24,284 nt of DNA from CAZXVU01 sp964644465. GTDB lineage: Bacteria; Chlamydiota; Chlamydiia; Chlamydiales; SM23-39. Positions 15,576 to 24,284 of the stretch are shown here, piece after piece. Position numbers and translations under genes: made by a program. How positions within the stretch are numbered: the first letter of the stretch is position 1; the number at the start of each line of letters is the position of its first letter. The notes beneath the pieces are model-generated. The model ran no database searches. It was not told the DNA's origin and was given only the letters and a program-made list of their open reading frames with translations. The stretch covers positions 1 through 24,284 of the forward strand of contig CAZXVU010000021.1 of assembly GCA_964644465.1 (NCBI GenBank), read 5' to 3'.

Positions 15576-16598
15576 ATGAAAGTGTTTCTTTTCCTCGCCA
15601 TTGCTACGATTGGCTTTGCACGTGATTCTGAGTTAGTCCAAGCAGCTCTTGTCCATCTAAAAGACATGGGCGCTGCAGTTCAATCCAATAAGATTGTTGA
15701 TGAACATTTCACCCGCAGCAAAAGGGAATTTGAAAATCGTTGGGAAAAATTCAAAATAGGCAGAACCTTTGCTCGCTGGACGCCCAACCGTCCTATGGAG
15801 GAGATCGAAGAGGAATTCGGTGGGCTTTATGAGGCCAGGATTTTTACTTGGTATGAAAAAATCGATCTGGAGACTCCAATCCGGCAGGTTCATCCTGATT
15901 ACTCAATCGCTGAAGAATTAATTGTAGGAGACCACGTTCGGGTTCCGAGATGCGTCGCATTCGAATACAACAAAAGCTGCTCATATTTTAACTCTAGCAA
16001 TATCAACATAGGCGGACTCCGTTTTTTAGCAATGGAGGGAACCCGCTCGAAAGATGAAAATGGCTTTTTCCATCTCCTTCTTAATTATCATGTGAATTGT
16101 TTGGTTCGATTAACTCCTGATTTTGAGGGGGATCAGAAGAAATGCCATCCTTATTGGAAGGGACGTATTGTTTCGATCCCTCATCCCTCCGGCCATGTAG
16201 AGAACACATTAAATATTCCTCGCAAGGATAGCTATCCCTTGCCGATCCCCTACATTGTGTGTGAAGAATGGCCAGATAATCGGGGAATCGGACCTGAAAT
16301 GCTCTTAAAAGTCTTGGAAGCAGCGCGAAAAAAAAATCAATCAACTGACGATCTAATTGCGGTGCATTGCAGCGCAGGAGTCGGTAGAACGGGGACTTTC
16401 ATCGCCGCCTTTACACTCCTCCATTTGATCGATCAACAGATTGCTGATGGGGTAAATATCGAGGATATCAACATCAGCGTGGAAGAAATTGTTGCAAAAC
16501 TTTCTCTCCAAAGATTCCATATGGTCAGCCAAAAGACACAATATGGAGATCTATATCGGCTGGTAGATCTCTATCTGGAAAAAATCGGTAAACACTAA
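15576..16598 (+). CDS. Secreted eukaryotic-type protein tyrosine phosphatase
   Basis: The catalytic signature VHCSAGVGRTGTF at 263-275 is the full classical tyrosine phosphatase P-loop, with nucleophile Cys265 and Arg271. The general-acid WPD loop is EWPD at 231-234 (Asp234), and a Q-loop-like MVSQKTQY lies at 316-323. All catalytic elements therefore seem present. The enzyme would dephosphorylate phosphotyrosine proteins. The first 15 residues (MKVFLFLAIATIGFA) look like a Sec signal peptide, implying export to the periplasm or beyond rather than the cytoplasm. Residues 20-120 form an N-terminal extension I do not recognise. Length is 340 aa. The gene follows the barrel protein by 16 nt and its ribosome site is weak, suggesting coupling. 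YopH and SptP are functional precedents as injected virulence phosphatases; a host-directed role here is inference. Its stop overlaps the convergent ygeD stop. Confidence 0.9.
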   Translation: MKVFLFLAIATIGFARDSELVQAALVHLKDMGAAVQSNKIVDEHFTRSKREFENRWEKFKIGRTFARWTPNRPMEEIEEEFGGLYEARIFTWYEKIDLETPIRQVHPDYSIAEELIVGDHVRVPRCVAFEYNKSCSYFNSSNINIGGLRFLAMEGTRSKDENGFFHLLLNYHVNCLVRLTPDFEGDQKKCHPYWKGRIVSIPHPSGHVENTLNIPRKDSYPLPIPYIVCEEWPDNRGIGPEMLLKVLEAARKKNQSTDDLIAVHCSAGVGRTGTFIAAFTLLHLIDQQIADGVNIEDINISVEEIVAKLSLQRFHMVSQKTQYGDLYRLVDLYLEKIGKH

Positions 16599-18298
16599 TC
16601 TGACTCTTTCGTAAAACGAAGCGTGATCTGCTTTACGTAAAAACGAAAAAAAAGAAATCTTTTCGGGATCCGTTCTTTGATCCCATGCGCGTAAACTAAA
16701 TGGAAATGCAATCTTCCAAAAACTTTCTTATAAGCTTCTATGATTTCGTCGCTATCCGTTCTCCGGTGAAAAAAGAGACATGCAGTACAATTTTGATTTT
16801 GAATTCTCTTCGCATGTCCAAATAGAGACTCTAAAGTTTGTTTATGATCTGGTTCTGGAGGAACGATTCGCATAGAATCGAACCAGCCGTTTATCCACGG
16901 AAAATGGCGGAAATATGGGTCAGGAAGAAGAATTCTTAATTTGGGGACGCAAGAAAAGAGGAGCAGAGCATCAAACCAAGAATTACTTTGTAAGATGATT
17001 ACGTGAGACGGGTCTGGCACTGGCGAAGCTAGCTTTAGTTTACGGAATCGCTTTAAGATTTTTTGGATGAAAAAAGGAAAGAATAGAGTCGAGAGGCGCC
17101 CTATAAGAACAAGATTTGAAATAAAGGTCAGGATGCCCATGAAAGCAAATCCTGTGGGAGCGCTTAATCCGAGTTCTTCGCTGATAAAATAGAGGCAAAA
17201 AGAGGCCATCAGCACCCCGATAAAACTAAAGAAATTGGCTGCTGCAATCACTTGCCCTCTTATTTCATCAGGACTATTTACCTGTAGATACGAATCAAAA
17301 GGGATCAGATAAGCGCCGCCAAATAGACCTAACAGGCCCAATGTGACAATGGTGATTGGCAAGGAGGAAGAAAAAAAGTAGAGGATTAAGAAAAAGATCG
17401 TAATGAAAAAACCTGCCATGCAAGAAATGCCAGGTTCCACCCGATCTTTCGAAAGCTGCCCTGCTAGAACAGCCCCAATCGCGATCCCAACTGCTGTGGC
17501 GAGAAAAAGATACCCTCCTCCAACTTCACTCAAACCAAGAGACTGCATAGCGAATGGGATAATATTTAACTGAGTAAAGGCACCGATAAAAAGAAAAAAA
17601 GAAGATCCGTAAATAGCAGGCAGAAGATGGGGGATCTTCCAACTTGTTTTTAAGGTTTGATAGATTTCATAGAGAAAGAAAGGGTTGATTTTTTTCGGAG
17701 AGTTTTGCGGCGCAGTTCGTCGAATACCTAAGCTTGTGATCAAACCGATCACTGCGATCAATAGACAAAAAAGAGACACTAAAAAGAAATTTTTTCCAGT
17801 GACATCTGTGAGAAAAGAAGCGAGAAATGTTCCTAAAATGATCGCAAGGTAAGTGAACGAGGTCATCGATCCATTAGCCTTAGAGACCATTTTAGGCTCT
17901 ACAAGCTCAGGGATGACTCCATACTTGGAAGGTCCGAAAATTGCGCTTTGCGTAGCCATGAAGAAAAGAGCGGCAAAAGAGCCAAATTCCCATTCTAACG
18001 AGATCGTCAATACACCAAAGAGCATGATCATAAGTTCTAGGATCTTCGTAAAGACAATGATTGTCCTTTTGCTGATTCTGTCAGCTAAGACTCCTGCGCC
18101 TGAAGAAAATAATAAAAAAGGAATGACGAAAACAGCGCCTGCTATAGAGAGAATCGAGTTTGCTGATGCAGGTCCCTTTACATTGATTAATAGGTAAATG
18201 ACGAGAAGTTTAAAGATGTTGTCATTGAGGGCCCCGAGAAATTGTGTGGCATTGAGGAGGTAGAAAGAACGGGAGTCAGTGCGAAAAAGCCAACGCAT
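16595..18298 (-). CDS. ygeD: YgeD/LplT-like MFS transporter with degenerate acyltransferase-like tail
   Basis: Residues 1-410 form an MFS transporter with about 12 hydrophobic helices and the LplT/Aas-type blocks FLGALNDNIFKLLVIY (20-35) and GPSKYGVIPELV (122-133). LplT flips lysophospholipids across the inner membrane for re-acylation. From about 425 a soluble tail resembles the PlsC/Aas acyltransferase: LQSNSWFDALLL (436-447) lines up with the catalytic NHxSxxD box but has Ser where the essential His should be, and the later FPEG motif is replaced by FFHRRTDSD. The tail is therefore probably non-catalytic. Length and position beside recC match C. trachomatis CT641 (ygeD, 559 aa from memory). 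The substrate, lysophospholipid or drug, is uncertain. The start has no strong ribosome site. It is divergent from recC and convergent, by four bases, with the phosphatase gene. Confidence 0.82.
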   Translation of the reverse strand: MRWLFRTDSRSFYLLNATQFLGALNDNIFKLLVIYLLINVKGPASANSILSIAGAVFVIPFLLFSSGAGVLADRISKRTIIVFTKILELMIMLFGVLTISLEWEFGSFAALFFMATQSAIFGPSKYGVIPELVEPKMVSKANGSMTSFTYLAIILGTFLASFLTDVTGKNFFLVSLFCLLIAVIGLITSLGIRRTAPQNSPKKINPFFLYEIYQTLKTSWKIPHLLPAIYGSSFFLFIGAFTQLNIIPFAMQSLGLSEVGGGYLFLATAVGIAIGAVLAGQLSKDRVEPGISCMAGFFITIFFLILYFFSSSLPITIVTLGLLGLFGGAYLIPFDSYLQVNSPDEIRGQVIAAANFFSFIGVLMASFCLYFISEELGLSAPTGFAFMGILTFISNLVLIGRLSTLFFPFFIQKILKRFRKLKLASPVPDPSHVIILQSNSWFDALLLFSCVPKLRILLPDPYFRHFPWINGWFDSMRIVPPEPDHKQTLESLFGHAKRIQNQNCTACLFFHRRTDSDEIIEAYKKVFGRLHFHLVYAHGIKERIPKRFLFFRFYVKQITLRFTKESD

Positions 18299-18353
18299 GA
18301 ACTATTTCTGCAATTCCTTAAAGAATTTTCTAGCCTGCGCTAAGGTTAGCCTC

Positions 18354-18372
18354 TTGAAAGAGCTCTTTGCAA
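18354..18372. promoter_or_regulatory. Near-palindrome in the ygeD-recC divergent region
   Basis: AAAGAGCTCTTT at 18357-18368 is a perfect 12-bp palindrome, extended by TTG on the left and CAA on the right after one extra base. It lies midway between the divergent ygeD and recC genes and could be a shared operator. No confident -35/-10 pair was found in the 132-bp spacer. Confidence 0.3.
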
Positions 18373-18430
18373 CAGGAAAAATTAGTTATGTCATTGCAAG
18401 GAGAGAAGGAATTTTGAGATACTGCCATTT

Positions 18431-21418
18431 ATGAGAAAGGCACCGACTCTTTTCTTCAGCCAGAAAACGGATGATTTAGTGGATTGCCTCATCAATCAAG
18501 TTCATGGAGAAAGAGCTTCTCCTTTGGATTGCCCCACTATCCTTCTTCCCTCTGTACAAATGAAGCAATGGCTACTTGTTGAAATTGCAAAAAGAAAAAA
18601 GATTGCAATGGGCATCAAGCTGCTCTCTGTTCAAGAAGGAATGCGATTTTTTATCCAAAATTCCACGATACCCAGCTCGTTGGAATTATTTTGTCTGATC
18701 GAGAAAGCGCTCAAAGAATGCAAAGATCCAGAACTATTGAGATATTTGGACGGGAAGACAAAGCGCATTCAAGACTTATCTAAACAACTCGCTTCTCTTT
18801 TCTCTTCTTATGGACAATTTGGAGAAAGCCTTTTTCATTCTGAGAAAATCGGCTGGCAGTACGAGATTCTGCAGAAGATTTTTGTTCAAGGTCCGTGGAA
18901 GATGCAGGTTCAATTATTTGCAGATGCCGCTCATGGCGAAAGAATCCATTGTTTTGGGATCGATTCTCTTCCCCCATTATTTTGGGAATACTTATTCAGG
19001 GCGTCTTCGCTCTCTATCTATTTATTTTCTCCATGTACTGAGTATTGGGATGACCTTGCTACCGATCGGGAACGGAGAAGCTCTGCCCGGCGCCTGAAGA
19101 AAAAAAATATTCCATTCAAGATCCAAAGGGAGCTCGATAGCTATCTTAGAAAAGCGCCCCCTCTTCTTGCTAATTGGGGAAAATTAGGAAGAGAAACACT
19201 CAAGGTATTCGATCGGTTTGCTGTACACTTCGAGGAAGTTTATCGAGAAATTCCTGAGACGTCTCTTCTGAAAAAAGTGCAAAACGACCTTTTGTTTTTT
19301 CGGTTGCCAGGAGAGAAGAAGAAGCAAGAAGATGCATCGATCCAAATTTCTTTAACGGGATCTTCTCGTTTAAGAGAAGTAGAGGTTTTGAGAGATCAGA
19401 TTGTTCATTTGCATCAGCTTGGAGTCCCTTTTTGCGAGATGTCTATTTTAGCTCCTGATTTGAAGTCCTATATCCCTCTGATCGAATTTACTTTTTCTGA
19501 TCCTGAGATTCCTATCCCCTATCGGATTTCTGAATTGGATATTGGGGCCCAAAGCTCTTTCTATCAAGGATTGGGACGGCTGATGAAATTGGCTTTTGGT
19601 AGATGGGAGGCTGATGAGCTTCTCGCTCTATTCGAAACTCCCGCTTTTTATCGAAAACGAAACTGGAAAGAAGGTCATTTAGAGCTATTTCGGGACTGGA
19701 TTGAAAAAGCTCGGATCGACTGGGGAATTGATGAAACGCATCGGAAAAATATCCTTTCAGAATTTTATTCTCCCAAAGAAGTTGGAGACGGATCATGGCA
19801 GAACGGGCTAGATCGGCTTCTTGACGGGATGATCTATCTTTTCCCAGAAGGTTCTCCTCTTCAAGGCGTAGAAATTGGATTCGACAGCCTGGAAGAGTTG
19901 ATTGAACTGGTATTGGGGCTTAAGGCAGATCTGGCCCTATTTCGAAGCGGAGAGGAGACTTTAGGCGTTTGGGCGAGCCGCTTATCTCTTTTAGCTGAAA
20001 AATATCTATTCGCAGACTCTGAAAGCGAAGCCGATATGGCCGCCTTGAATGCATTTCGGGATCTATTGAAAGAAATGAGGGAGGTCAAATTCGGCCTTTC
20101 TGAAGCCCCTGTTTCCTTTGCTTCTATTCAAAGTTTTCTGATCCAGCCGATATATGGCCAACTGTCCGCTTCTCAACTCCATGCAGTGCGTATAGCCCCT
20201 TTTGAAGAAGGGGCAGTCCTTCCTGCAAAGGCTCTCTTTTTGCTGGGGATGGATGAAGAAAGCTTTCCCCGTGCTCACATTCCTTCCTCTCTTGATTTAT
20301 TATGGCAGGAGAAAATAACGGTTCCTGAAAGGTCTGATCGGGACCGCTACTTATTTATGCAGGCTCTTTTTGCGGCCCAAGAATATTTCAGGATCAGCTA
20401 TTGCCACTTGTCCGCTGAAGAAGGGAAGCCTGTTTCTGCTTCGATTGTTGTGCAGGAACTCATCAATGAGATCGATTGTCCTTCGATCGTTTATCCTTCC
20501 TTTGATGCAAAGCGCTCTCAAGAAAATATAGAGCTCTCTTTTTGGCCCGATCTGAGCTCTTGCCCCGATTTGAATCTTCCCGAAGGAGAAAGAATCGTCT
20601 CGATTTCAGATTTAGCCCAATTTGCACGCCATTCTTGGAAATTTTATCTCCAAAAAATTGAAACCATGTTTCTCAATGAGCCATTGGAAGAGAGTTTTAT
20701 CCTACAGAAAGCGCAGCTTCTGCGTGCCTCGCTGACACAACCTTTGGAAAAAATCTTTGCTCAAGAAACTCTTCCTGGCGGGCTTTTCGGAGAGGCTCTT
20801 AGATTGGAAATTCAAGAAAAATCGGATGAATGGAGCGAGCAATTAAAAGCTTGGAATATCGAAAAAATATCGTCTCTTCAGTTCCAGGAAAATGGGGGAA
20901 CGCCCCCGATTGAAATTTGCTGGGAAAATAGGCTCAAAGTGCGCCTTGTCGGGGAAATCAAGCAAATTTGCCCTCAAGGTTTTGTCCACATGGGAAATGA
21001 TGATATCGGAAGTCTTTTGAAAATTTGGCCGGAAGCTTTGATCACATCTCTTGCGTTGGGGACAGACCAGATCTTTGCTCTCAAATCAGGAAAAATAAAA
21101 AAGCTGGAAGATCCACTGAAATCGCTGAAAGCATTCCTTGAATATTATTTTCGCTGCTTGGCCTATCCATCTCCTTTGCTTCCCGACTATGCTGATGCTC
21201 TTTTGCGAAAAGATGCAAACGAGTTAGAGAAAAAAATGCGCACCCAAAACAGGCAATTGGAAGATCCCATCGCTGATTGGGTGCTGGCTCGGGCGCCTAC
21301 TTTGAATGCAGAGAAAATATTCGAAGGATGGGAAAAAGTTTTGAGAGAATCGTTTTCTGGGCTCATCGCCCTATATCCCTCCCGTGCCAAAAAGGGAGAT
21401 GCTCATGCAGCGGTTTGA
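18431..21418 (+). CDS. recC: Exodeoxyribonuclease V gamma chain (RecC)
   Basis: RecC is the scaffold and Chi-recognition subunit of RecBCD, which processes double-strand ends for recombination. The N-terminus (LFFSQKTDDLVDCL, then LLPSVQMKQWLLVEIAKRKKIAMGI) matches the RecC pattern of a short strand plus the MxQWL helix. AKALFLLGMDEESFPRAHI at about 600-618 is the characteristic block that mimics a helicase motif, followed by SDRDRYLFMQALFAA. At 995 aa it fits the shorter chlamydial RecC rather than the 1122-aa E. coli protein. ATG 18431 is the best start, although GGAGAGAAGGA lies about 20 bases upstream, too far for an ideal ribosome site; a CTG at 18422 is the only alternative nearby. The last 14 bases overlap recB, and recD is not in the window. 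Confidence 0.92.
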   Translation: MRKAPTLFFSQKTDDLVDCLINQVHGERASPLDCPTILLPSVQMKQWLLVEIAKRKKIAMGIKLLSVQEGMRFFIQNSTIPSSLELFCLIEKALKECKDPELLRYLDGKTKRIQDLSKQLASLFSSYGQFGESLFHSEKIGWQYEILQKIFVQGPWKMQVQLFADAAHGERIHCFGIDSLPPLFWEYLFRASSLSIYLFSPCTEYWDDLATDRERRSSARRLKKKNIPFKIQRELDSYLRKAPPLLANWGKLGRETLKVFDRFAVHFEEVYREIPETSLLKKVQNDLLFFRLPGEKKKQEDASIQISLTGSSRLREVEVLRDQIVHLHQLGVPFCEMSILAPDLKSYIPLIEFTFSDPEIPIPYRISELDIGAQSSFYQGLGRLMKLAFGRWEADELLALFETPAFYRKRNWKEGHLELFRDWIEKARIDWGIDETHRKNILSEFYSPKEVGDGSWQNGLDRLLDGMIYLFPEGSPLQGVEIGFDSLEELIELVLGLKADLALFRSGEETLGVWASRLSLLAEKYLFADSESEADMAALNAFRDLLKEMREVKFGLSEAPVSFASIQSFLIQPIYGQLSASQLHAVRIAPFEEGAVLPAKALFLLGMDEESFPRAHIPSSLDLLWQEKITVPERSDRDRYLFMQALFAAQEYFRISYCHLSAEEGKPVSASIVVQELINEIDCPSIVYPSFDAKRSQENIELSFWPDLSSCPDLNLPEGERIVSISDLAQFARHSWKFYLQKIETMFLNEPLEESFILQKAQLLRASLTQPLEKIFAQETLPGGLFGEALRLEIQEKSDEWSEQLKAWNIEKISSLQFQENGGTPPIEICWENRLKVRLVGEIKQICPQGFVHMGNDDIGSLLKIWPEALITSLALGTDQIFALKSGKIKKLEDPLKSLKAFLEYYFRCLAYPSPLLPDYADALLRKDANELEKKMRTQNRQLEDPIADWVLARAPTLNAEKIFEGWEKVLRESFSGLIALYPSRAKKGDAHAAV

Positions 21419-24284
21419 CTGTCTTTCTTTAGATTGCCCGCTTTTCGGTCCTCATCTTTTAGAAGCCTCTGCCGGAACTGGGAAAACATTTTCGATCGAG
21501 CATATTTATGTGCGGCTCATCCTGGAATCCATTGAAGTTGAGCAAATCCTTGCAGTGACCTTCACTCGCGCGGCAACGAGAGAGTTAAAAGCGCGTATCC
21601 GCTCGAATTTGGAAAATGCGCTTTCTATGATCCAAAGCGGGGAAGCCTCTTGGGACTATTTAAAGCCCCATTTGGGTTCGGAGGAAGCGAGCCGCTTATT
21701 GTCAGATGCAATCACCGCTTTCGACCGGTGCCAGATCTTTACGATCCATGGTTTTTGTTATCGGATGCTGCGAGAATTCGCCTTTGAGGCGAAAATTGGC
21801 TTTTCTCTTCCCGATCCAGATGGAGGAAGGGGAACTTCTCAAAAAATCTCCCAAGCAGCTCGCGACTTTTTGGAATGGGGCATTAAAGAAGAAGATCTTT
21901 GTCCGGAACAGGCAGCTCTCTTGATTCAAAAATATCCAAATCTCGAAAAAATCGAAGAAAAACTGCTTCTCAGAGAAAAAAAAGAGGGCCCCCGTTTTTC
22001 AGAGCTTTTTAGCCAGTATAAAAAGGCGTTGGAAGGTTGGCCAGGAGATCTTATTGAGGAACAAAAACTTTTGCACGACTTCCGCTGTCTGGAAAGCGGT
22101 TTTAAAAAAGCAGAGGCAAAAGGAGATTTGGAAAGCCAGGTTGTCTCTTTAGCAAGAAGCTTTCAGACCCCCGATGATCCCCGCTTTTTCCGCACTTTGA
22201 TTCGAGAGAAAGGATCTCTATTTGCTTTTCTTGACCCGTTGAACCGAAAGATCAAATTCTCCCCTCCCGCTTTTCTGAATTATCCTCGTTTTTTCGACTG
22301 GGCAAGGCTTCAATTTGGCTCTCTCTTCGAGCAGAAAACCTCTCAAGTTTTGCAAACTTTGCAAGGACTTTGGAGTCCCATTGCAGAGCGGATTTTGTCG
22401 GAAGAAGAGCAGTTTAATCCCGACGAAATCCTCATGCAAATGCGAAAAGCGATAGAATGCGAAGAATTTGCTGCACGGGTTCGCCAAAAATATCGCGCTG
22501 CGATCATCGACGAATTTCAAGATACCGACGCCATGCAATGGGAGATTTTCCGCTCTCTATTTTTGGAGTCTTCTTCTTTGCTGGCTTTGTATCTTGTGGG
22601 AGATCCAAAACAATCGATTTACCGCTTCAGAAATGCAGATATCTATACATATCTCGAAGCGCGCGATTTCCTGGGAGAACAACATCTCTATCATCTCGAT
22701 ACCAACTTCCGCTCATCGAAAAAATTGATCGGCGCTCTGAATGCCGTCTTCCAGCGGGATTGGCTCGTCTTGCCAAAGGCGAATCGAGTGCTTCCCTACC
22801 TTCCGGTAAAAGCTGGCGCCAGCATCACATCGGAGTTTCCCGATGAAAAAGGATCTCTTCATTTTCTCATCGCGGAAGGGGAAAATCTCTTTGATGAAGC
22901 ATTCCTTCCTTTCGCCGTTCAAGAAATCGAAAAGCTTGGGCTTAAAGAGTTCAGTAAATTCGCTGTTTTAGTGAAAGACCGCTATCAGGTCGAAAAAACA
23001 CTAGAACTTTTTAGAGAACGAGAGATTCCAGCGATTGCCCGCAGCCATATTTGTTTGGGAGAGACTCTTGCTTTTCAAGCGATCAGAGAGCTCTTAGAAG
23101 CCGTTATCAAGCCGCGCGATTTCAGCGCAGCAAAAATTGTCATGGCAGGACCGTTTGGGACTTCGGCGGAATTTCCCTATGCCGAGTTTAAACTTCTTTT
23201 GGAAGAAAAGGGCCTCGTATTTTTTTGCAGGGCTTTTTTCGACTATAAAATAGAAGGACTTTCCATTTTTGAACGGATCGCCGCTTATGATCTTTCTTTC
23301 ACTCGCGATGTCTTGCAGATTTTTGAAATCCTGTTTCTCTGGGAAAAAAGAGAGGGATTTTCTTTCGAAGGACTCACGCGCTATCTAAGCGATTTAAAGA
23401 CCCTGAAATCTGATGAAGGGGGCCGCAGGAGGATGGACTGTGAGGAAAATGCAATCCAAGTCATGACGCTCCATATCAGCAAAGGGCTTGAATTTGAAAT
23501 TGTTTTCGCCTTGGGCCTTTCAAGCAGGACTCCCGAAAACGAGGAAGAAGCAGAGGAGCTTGATGCAGAAAAACTTCGTCAGCTTTACGTAGCAATGACT
23601 AGGGCTAAAAAACGTCTTTATGTCCCAGTCGCATTGACCGAAAAAGAAGGAAAATCAGGCACTCATTCTCCCATGGAGCTTTTTTGCCGTCATCTCGAGA
23701 AAGAGGGCCCGCTGATGGAGCGAATTTCGGCGCTTTCCAAGGAAGAAAGCATCACATTTGAAAAGCTGCAGCCTCCTATTTTTCTTTCTCCAAAACTGCA
23801 TTCTCCAGAAAGAAAAAAACCCGAAAACAGAAGCTTTTATCGTCCCGCGTTCACTCTTTCTCTGCTCTCGTCATTTACCTCCCTGGCCAAGATCAAAGAA
23901 CGGGAAAACAAAATCCAAGCTCCCTCTTCTGAATTTACTGCCCACACAATACCTCGGGGAACCGAGACAGGGATTTTCATCCATCAAATTTTCGAGCGCC
24001 TCTTTTCTTCTACAAAACCGATTTGGCGGGATCTGGCCGCTATTGAGACGATCATTGCTGATGAACTTCGTTTCTCCTCATTAGAGCCTTGGAAAGAACC
24101 GATCCAAAAAAAAGTGTCCGAAATCATTCGGCTCCCTTTGCAAATTGAGGGAGAGTTTTTTTCATTAAGCGAACTCGAACCCGAAAACCTGAAAGCCGAA
24201 ATGGAATTTGTCTTCGCAATGCCGCCCCATTTTATAAAAGGATTTATCGATCTTGTCTTTTTTCATCGGGGGAAAATGTTTTTC
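21405..24284 (+). CDS. recB: Exodeoxyribonuclease V beta chain (RecB), 3' end cut by the window
   Basis: RecB supplies the 3'-to-5' helicase and the nuclease of RecBCD and loads RecA. The open frame runs 960 codons to the window edge. All superfamily 1 motifs are visible: Walker A ASAGTGKTF at 21-29, VTFTRAATRELKAR at 51-64, DEFQDTD (motif II), VGDPKQSIYRFRNADI (III), LDTNFRSSKKL (IV), VMTLHISKGLEFE (V) and LRQLYVAMTRAKKRLY (VI). The nuclease domain begins with RGTETGIFIHQIFERLF, and the window stops in GFIDLVFFHRGKMFF, just before the expected DYK catalytic motif. About 60-80 residues are probably missing. ATG 21405 has GGGAGA five bases upstream and overlaps recC by 14 bp, showing co-translation. 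The gene appears intact as far as it can be read. Confidence 0.95.
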   Translation, partial: MQRFDCLSLDCPLFGPHLLEASAGTGKTFSIEHIYVRLILESIEVEQILAVTFTRAATRELKARIRSNLENALSMIQSGEASWDYLKPHLGSEEASRLLSDAITAFDRCQIFTIHGFCYRMLREFAFEAKIGFSLPDPDGGRGTSQKISQAARDFLEWGIKEEDLCPEQAALLIQKYPNLEKIEEKLLLREKKEGPRFSELFSQYKKALEGWPGDLIEEQKLLHDFRCLESGFKKAEAKGDLESQVVSLARSFQTPDDPRFFRTLIREKGSLFAFLDPLNRKIKFSPPAFLNYPRFFDWARLQFGSLFEQKTSQVLQTLQGLWSPIAERILSEEEQFNPDEILMQMRKAIECEEFAARVRQKYRAAIIDEFQDTDAMQWEIFRSLFLESSSLLALYLVGDPKQSIYRFRNADIYTYLEARDFLGEQHLYHLDTNFRSSKKLIGALNAVFQRDWLVLPKANRVLPYLPVKAGASITSEFPDEKGSLHFLIAEGENLFDEAFLPFAVQEIEKLGLKEFSKFAVLVKDRYQVEKTLELFREREIPAIARSHICLGETLAFQAIRELLEAVIKPRDFSAAKIVMAGPFGTSAEFPYAEFKLLLEEKGLVFFCRAFFDYKIEGLSIFERIAAYDLSFTRDVLQIFEILFLWEKREGFSFEGLTRYLSDLKTLKSDEGGRRRMDCEENAIQVMTLHISKGLEFEIVFALGLSSRTPENEEEAEELDAEKLRQLYVAMTRAKKRLYVPVALTEKEGKSGTHSPMELFCRHLEKEGPLMERISALSKEESITFEKLQPPIFLSPKLHSPERKKPENRSFYRPAFTLSLLSSFTSLAKIKERENKIQAPSSEFTAHTIPRGTETGIFIHQIFERLFSSTKPIWRDLAAIETIIADELRFSSLEPWKEPIQKKVSEIIRLPLQIEGEFFSLSELEPENLKAEMEFVFAMPPHFIKGFIDLVFFHRGKMFF

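Noticed and set aside
1..24284. Search by eye for tRNA or rRNA genes, CRISPR repeats, transposases and integrases
   Set aside because: No cloverleaf with a TTC-arm, regularly spaced repeat array, terminal inverted repeats or transposase motif was recognised; a tRNA scan would settle the first point.

Overview
The window is a piece of a chlamydial chromosome, from an environmental (non-Chlamydiaceae) member of the phylum similar to Waddlia, Simkania or Parachlamydia. Three things point there. The order thrS, a ParA-type ATPase and a pGP6-D-like protein matches a block I remember from Chlamydia chromosomes (CT581-CT583 in C. trachomatis). A YgeD-type transporter lies next to recC and recB (CT641-CT639). 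Two secreted barrel proteins have mature N-termini starting APVGNPS, the start typical of the chlamydial major outer membrane protein (MOMP). One run of exactly 100 N (3840-3939) is a scaffold gap, so this is a draft assembly.

Layout, left to right. A small unknown gene (89-469) precedes dapA (683-1600), which has its own promoter. From 1533 to 9469 everything is on the minus strand. In transcription order it reads thrS, parA, the pGP6-D-like gene and purB (the last three nearly touching), then two tandem paralogous TPR genes with a two-lobed hydrophobic segment near the N-terminus. The second TPR copy converges on dapA and overlaps its 3' end; the last residues of DapA appear to be encoded by antisense TPR DNA.

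From 9591 to 16598 the plus strand carries envelope and host-interaction candidates. First comes a long chlamydial-type protein split into two same-frame ORFs by two closely spaced TAA codons, with possible cysteine-protease motifs. Then come two short MOMP-like proteins separated by a strong terminator, a larger outer-membrane barrel protein with a clear promoter, and, 16 nt behind it, a classical eukaryotic-type protein tyrosine phosphatase with a signal peptide.

The right end holds a 567-residue YgeD/LplT-like transporter with a degenerate acyltransferase-like tail (minus strand), then recC and recB (plus strand, overlapping by 14 nt). recB runs off the window within its nuclease domain.

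How the genes fit together: the housekeeping genes cover lysine/diaminopimelate synthesis, threonyl-tRNA charging, purine metabolism, plasmid-type partition and double-strand break repair. The accessory genes look aimed at the cell surface and the host. I recognised no tRNA, rRNA, CRISPR array or insertion sequence. The best candidates for new biology are the secreted tyrosine phosphatase paired with a porin, the split putative protease, and the TPR/Inc-like pair whose arrival seems to have remodelled the end of dapA. All family names come from reading motifs by eye; no search was run.
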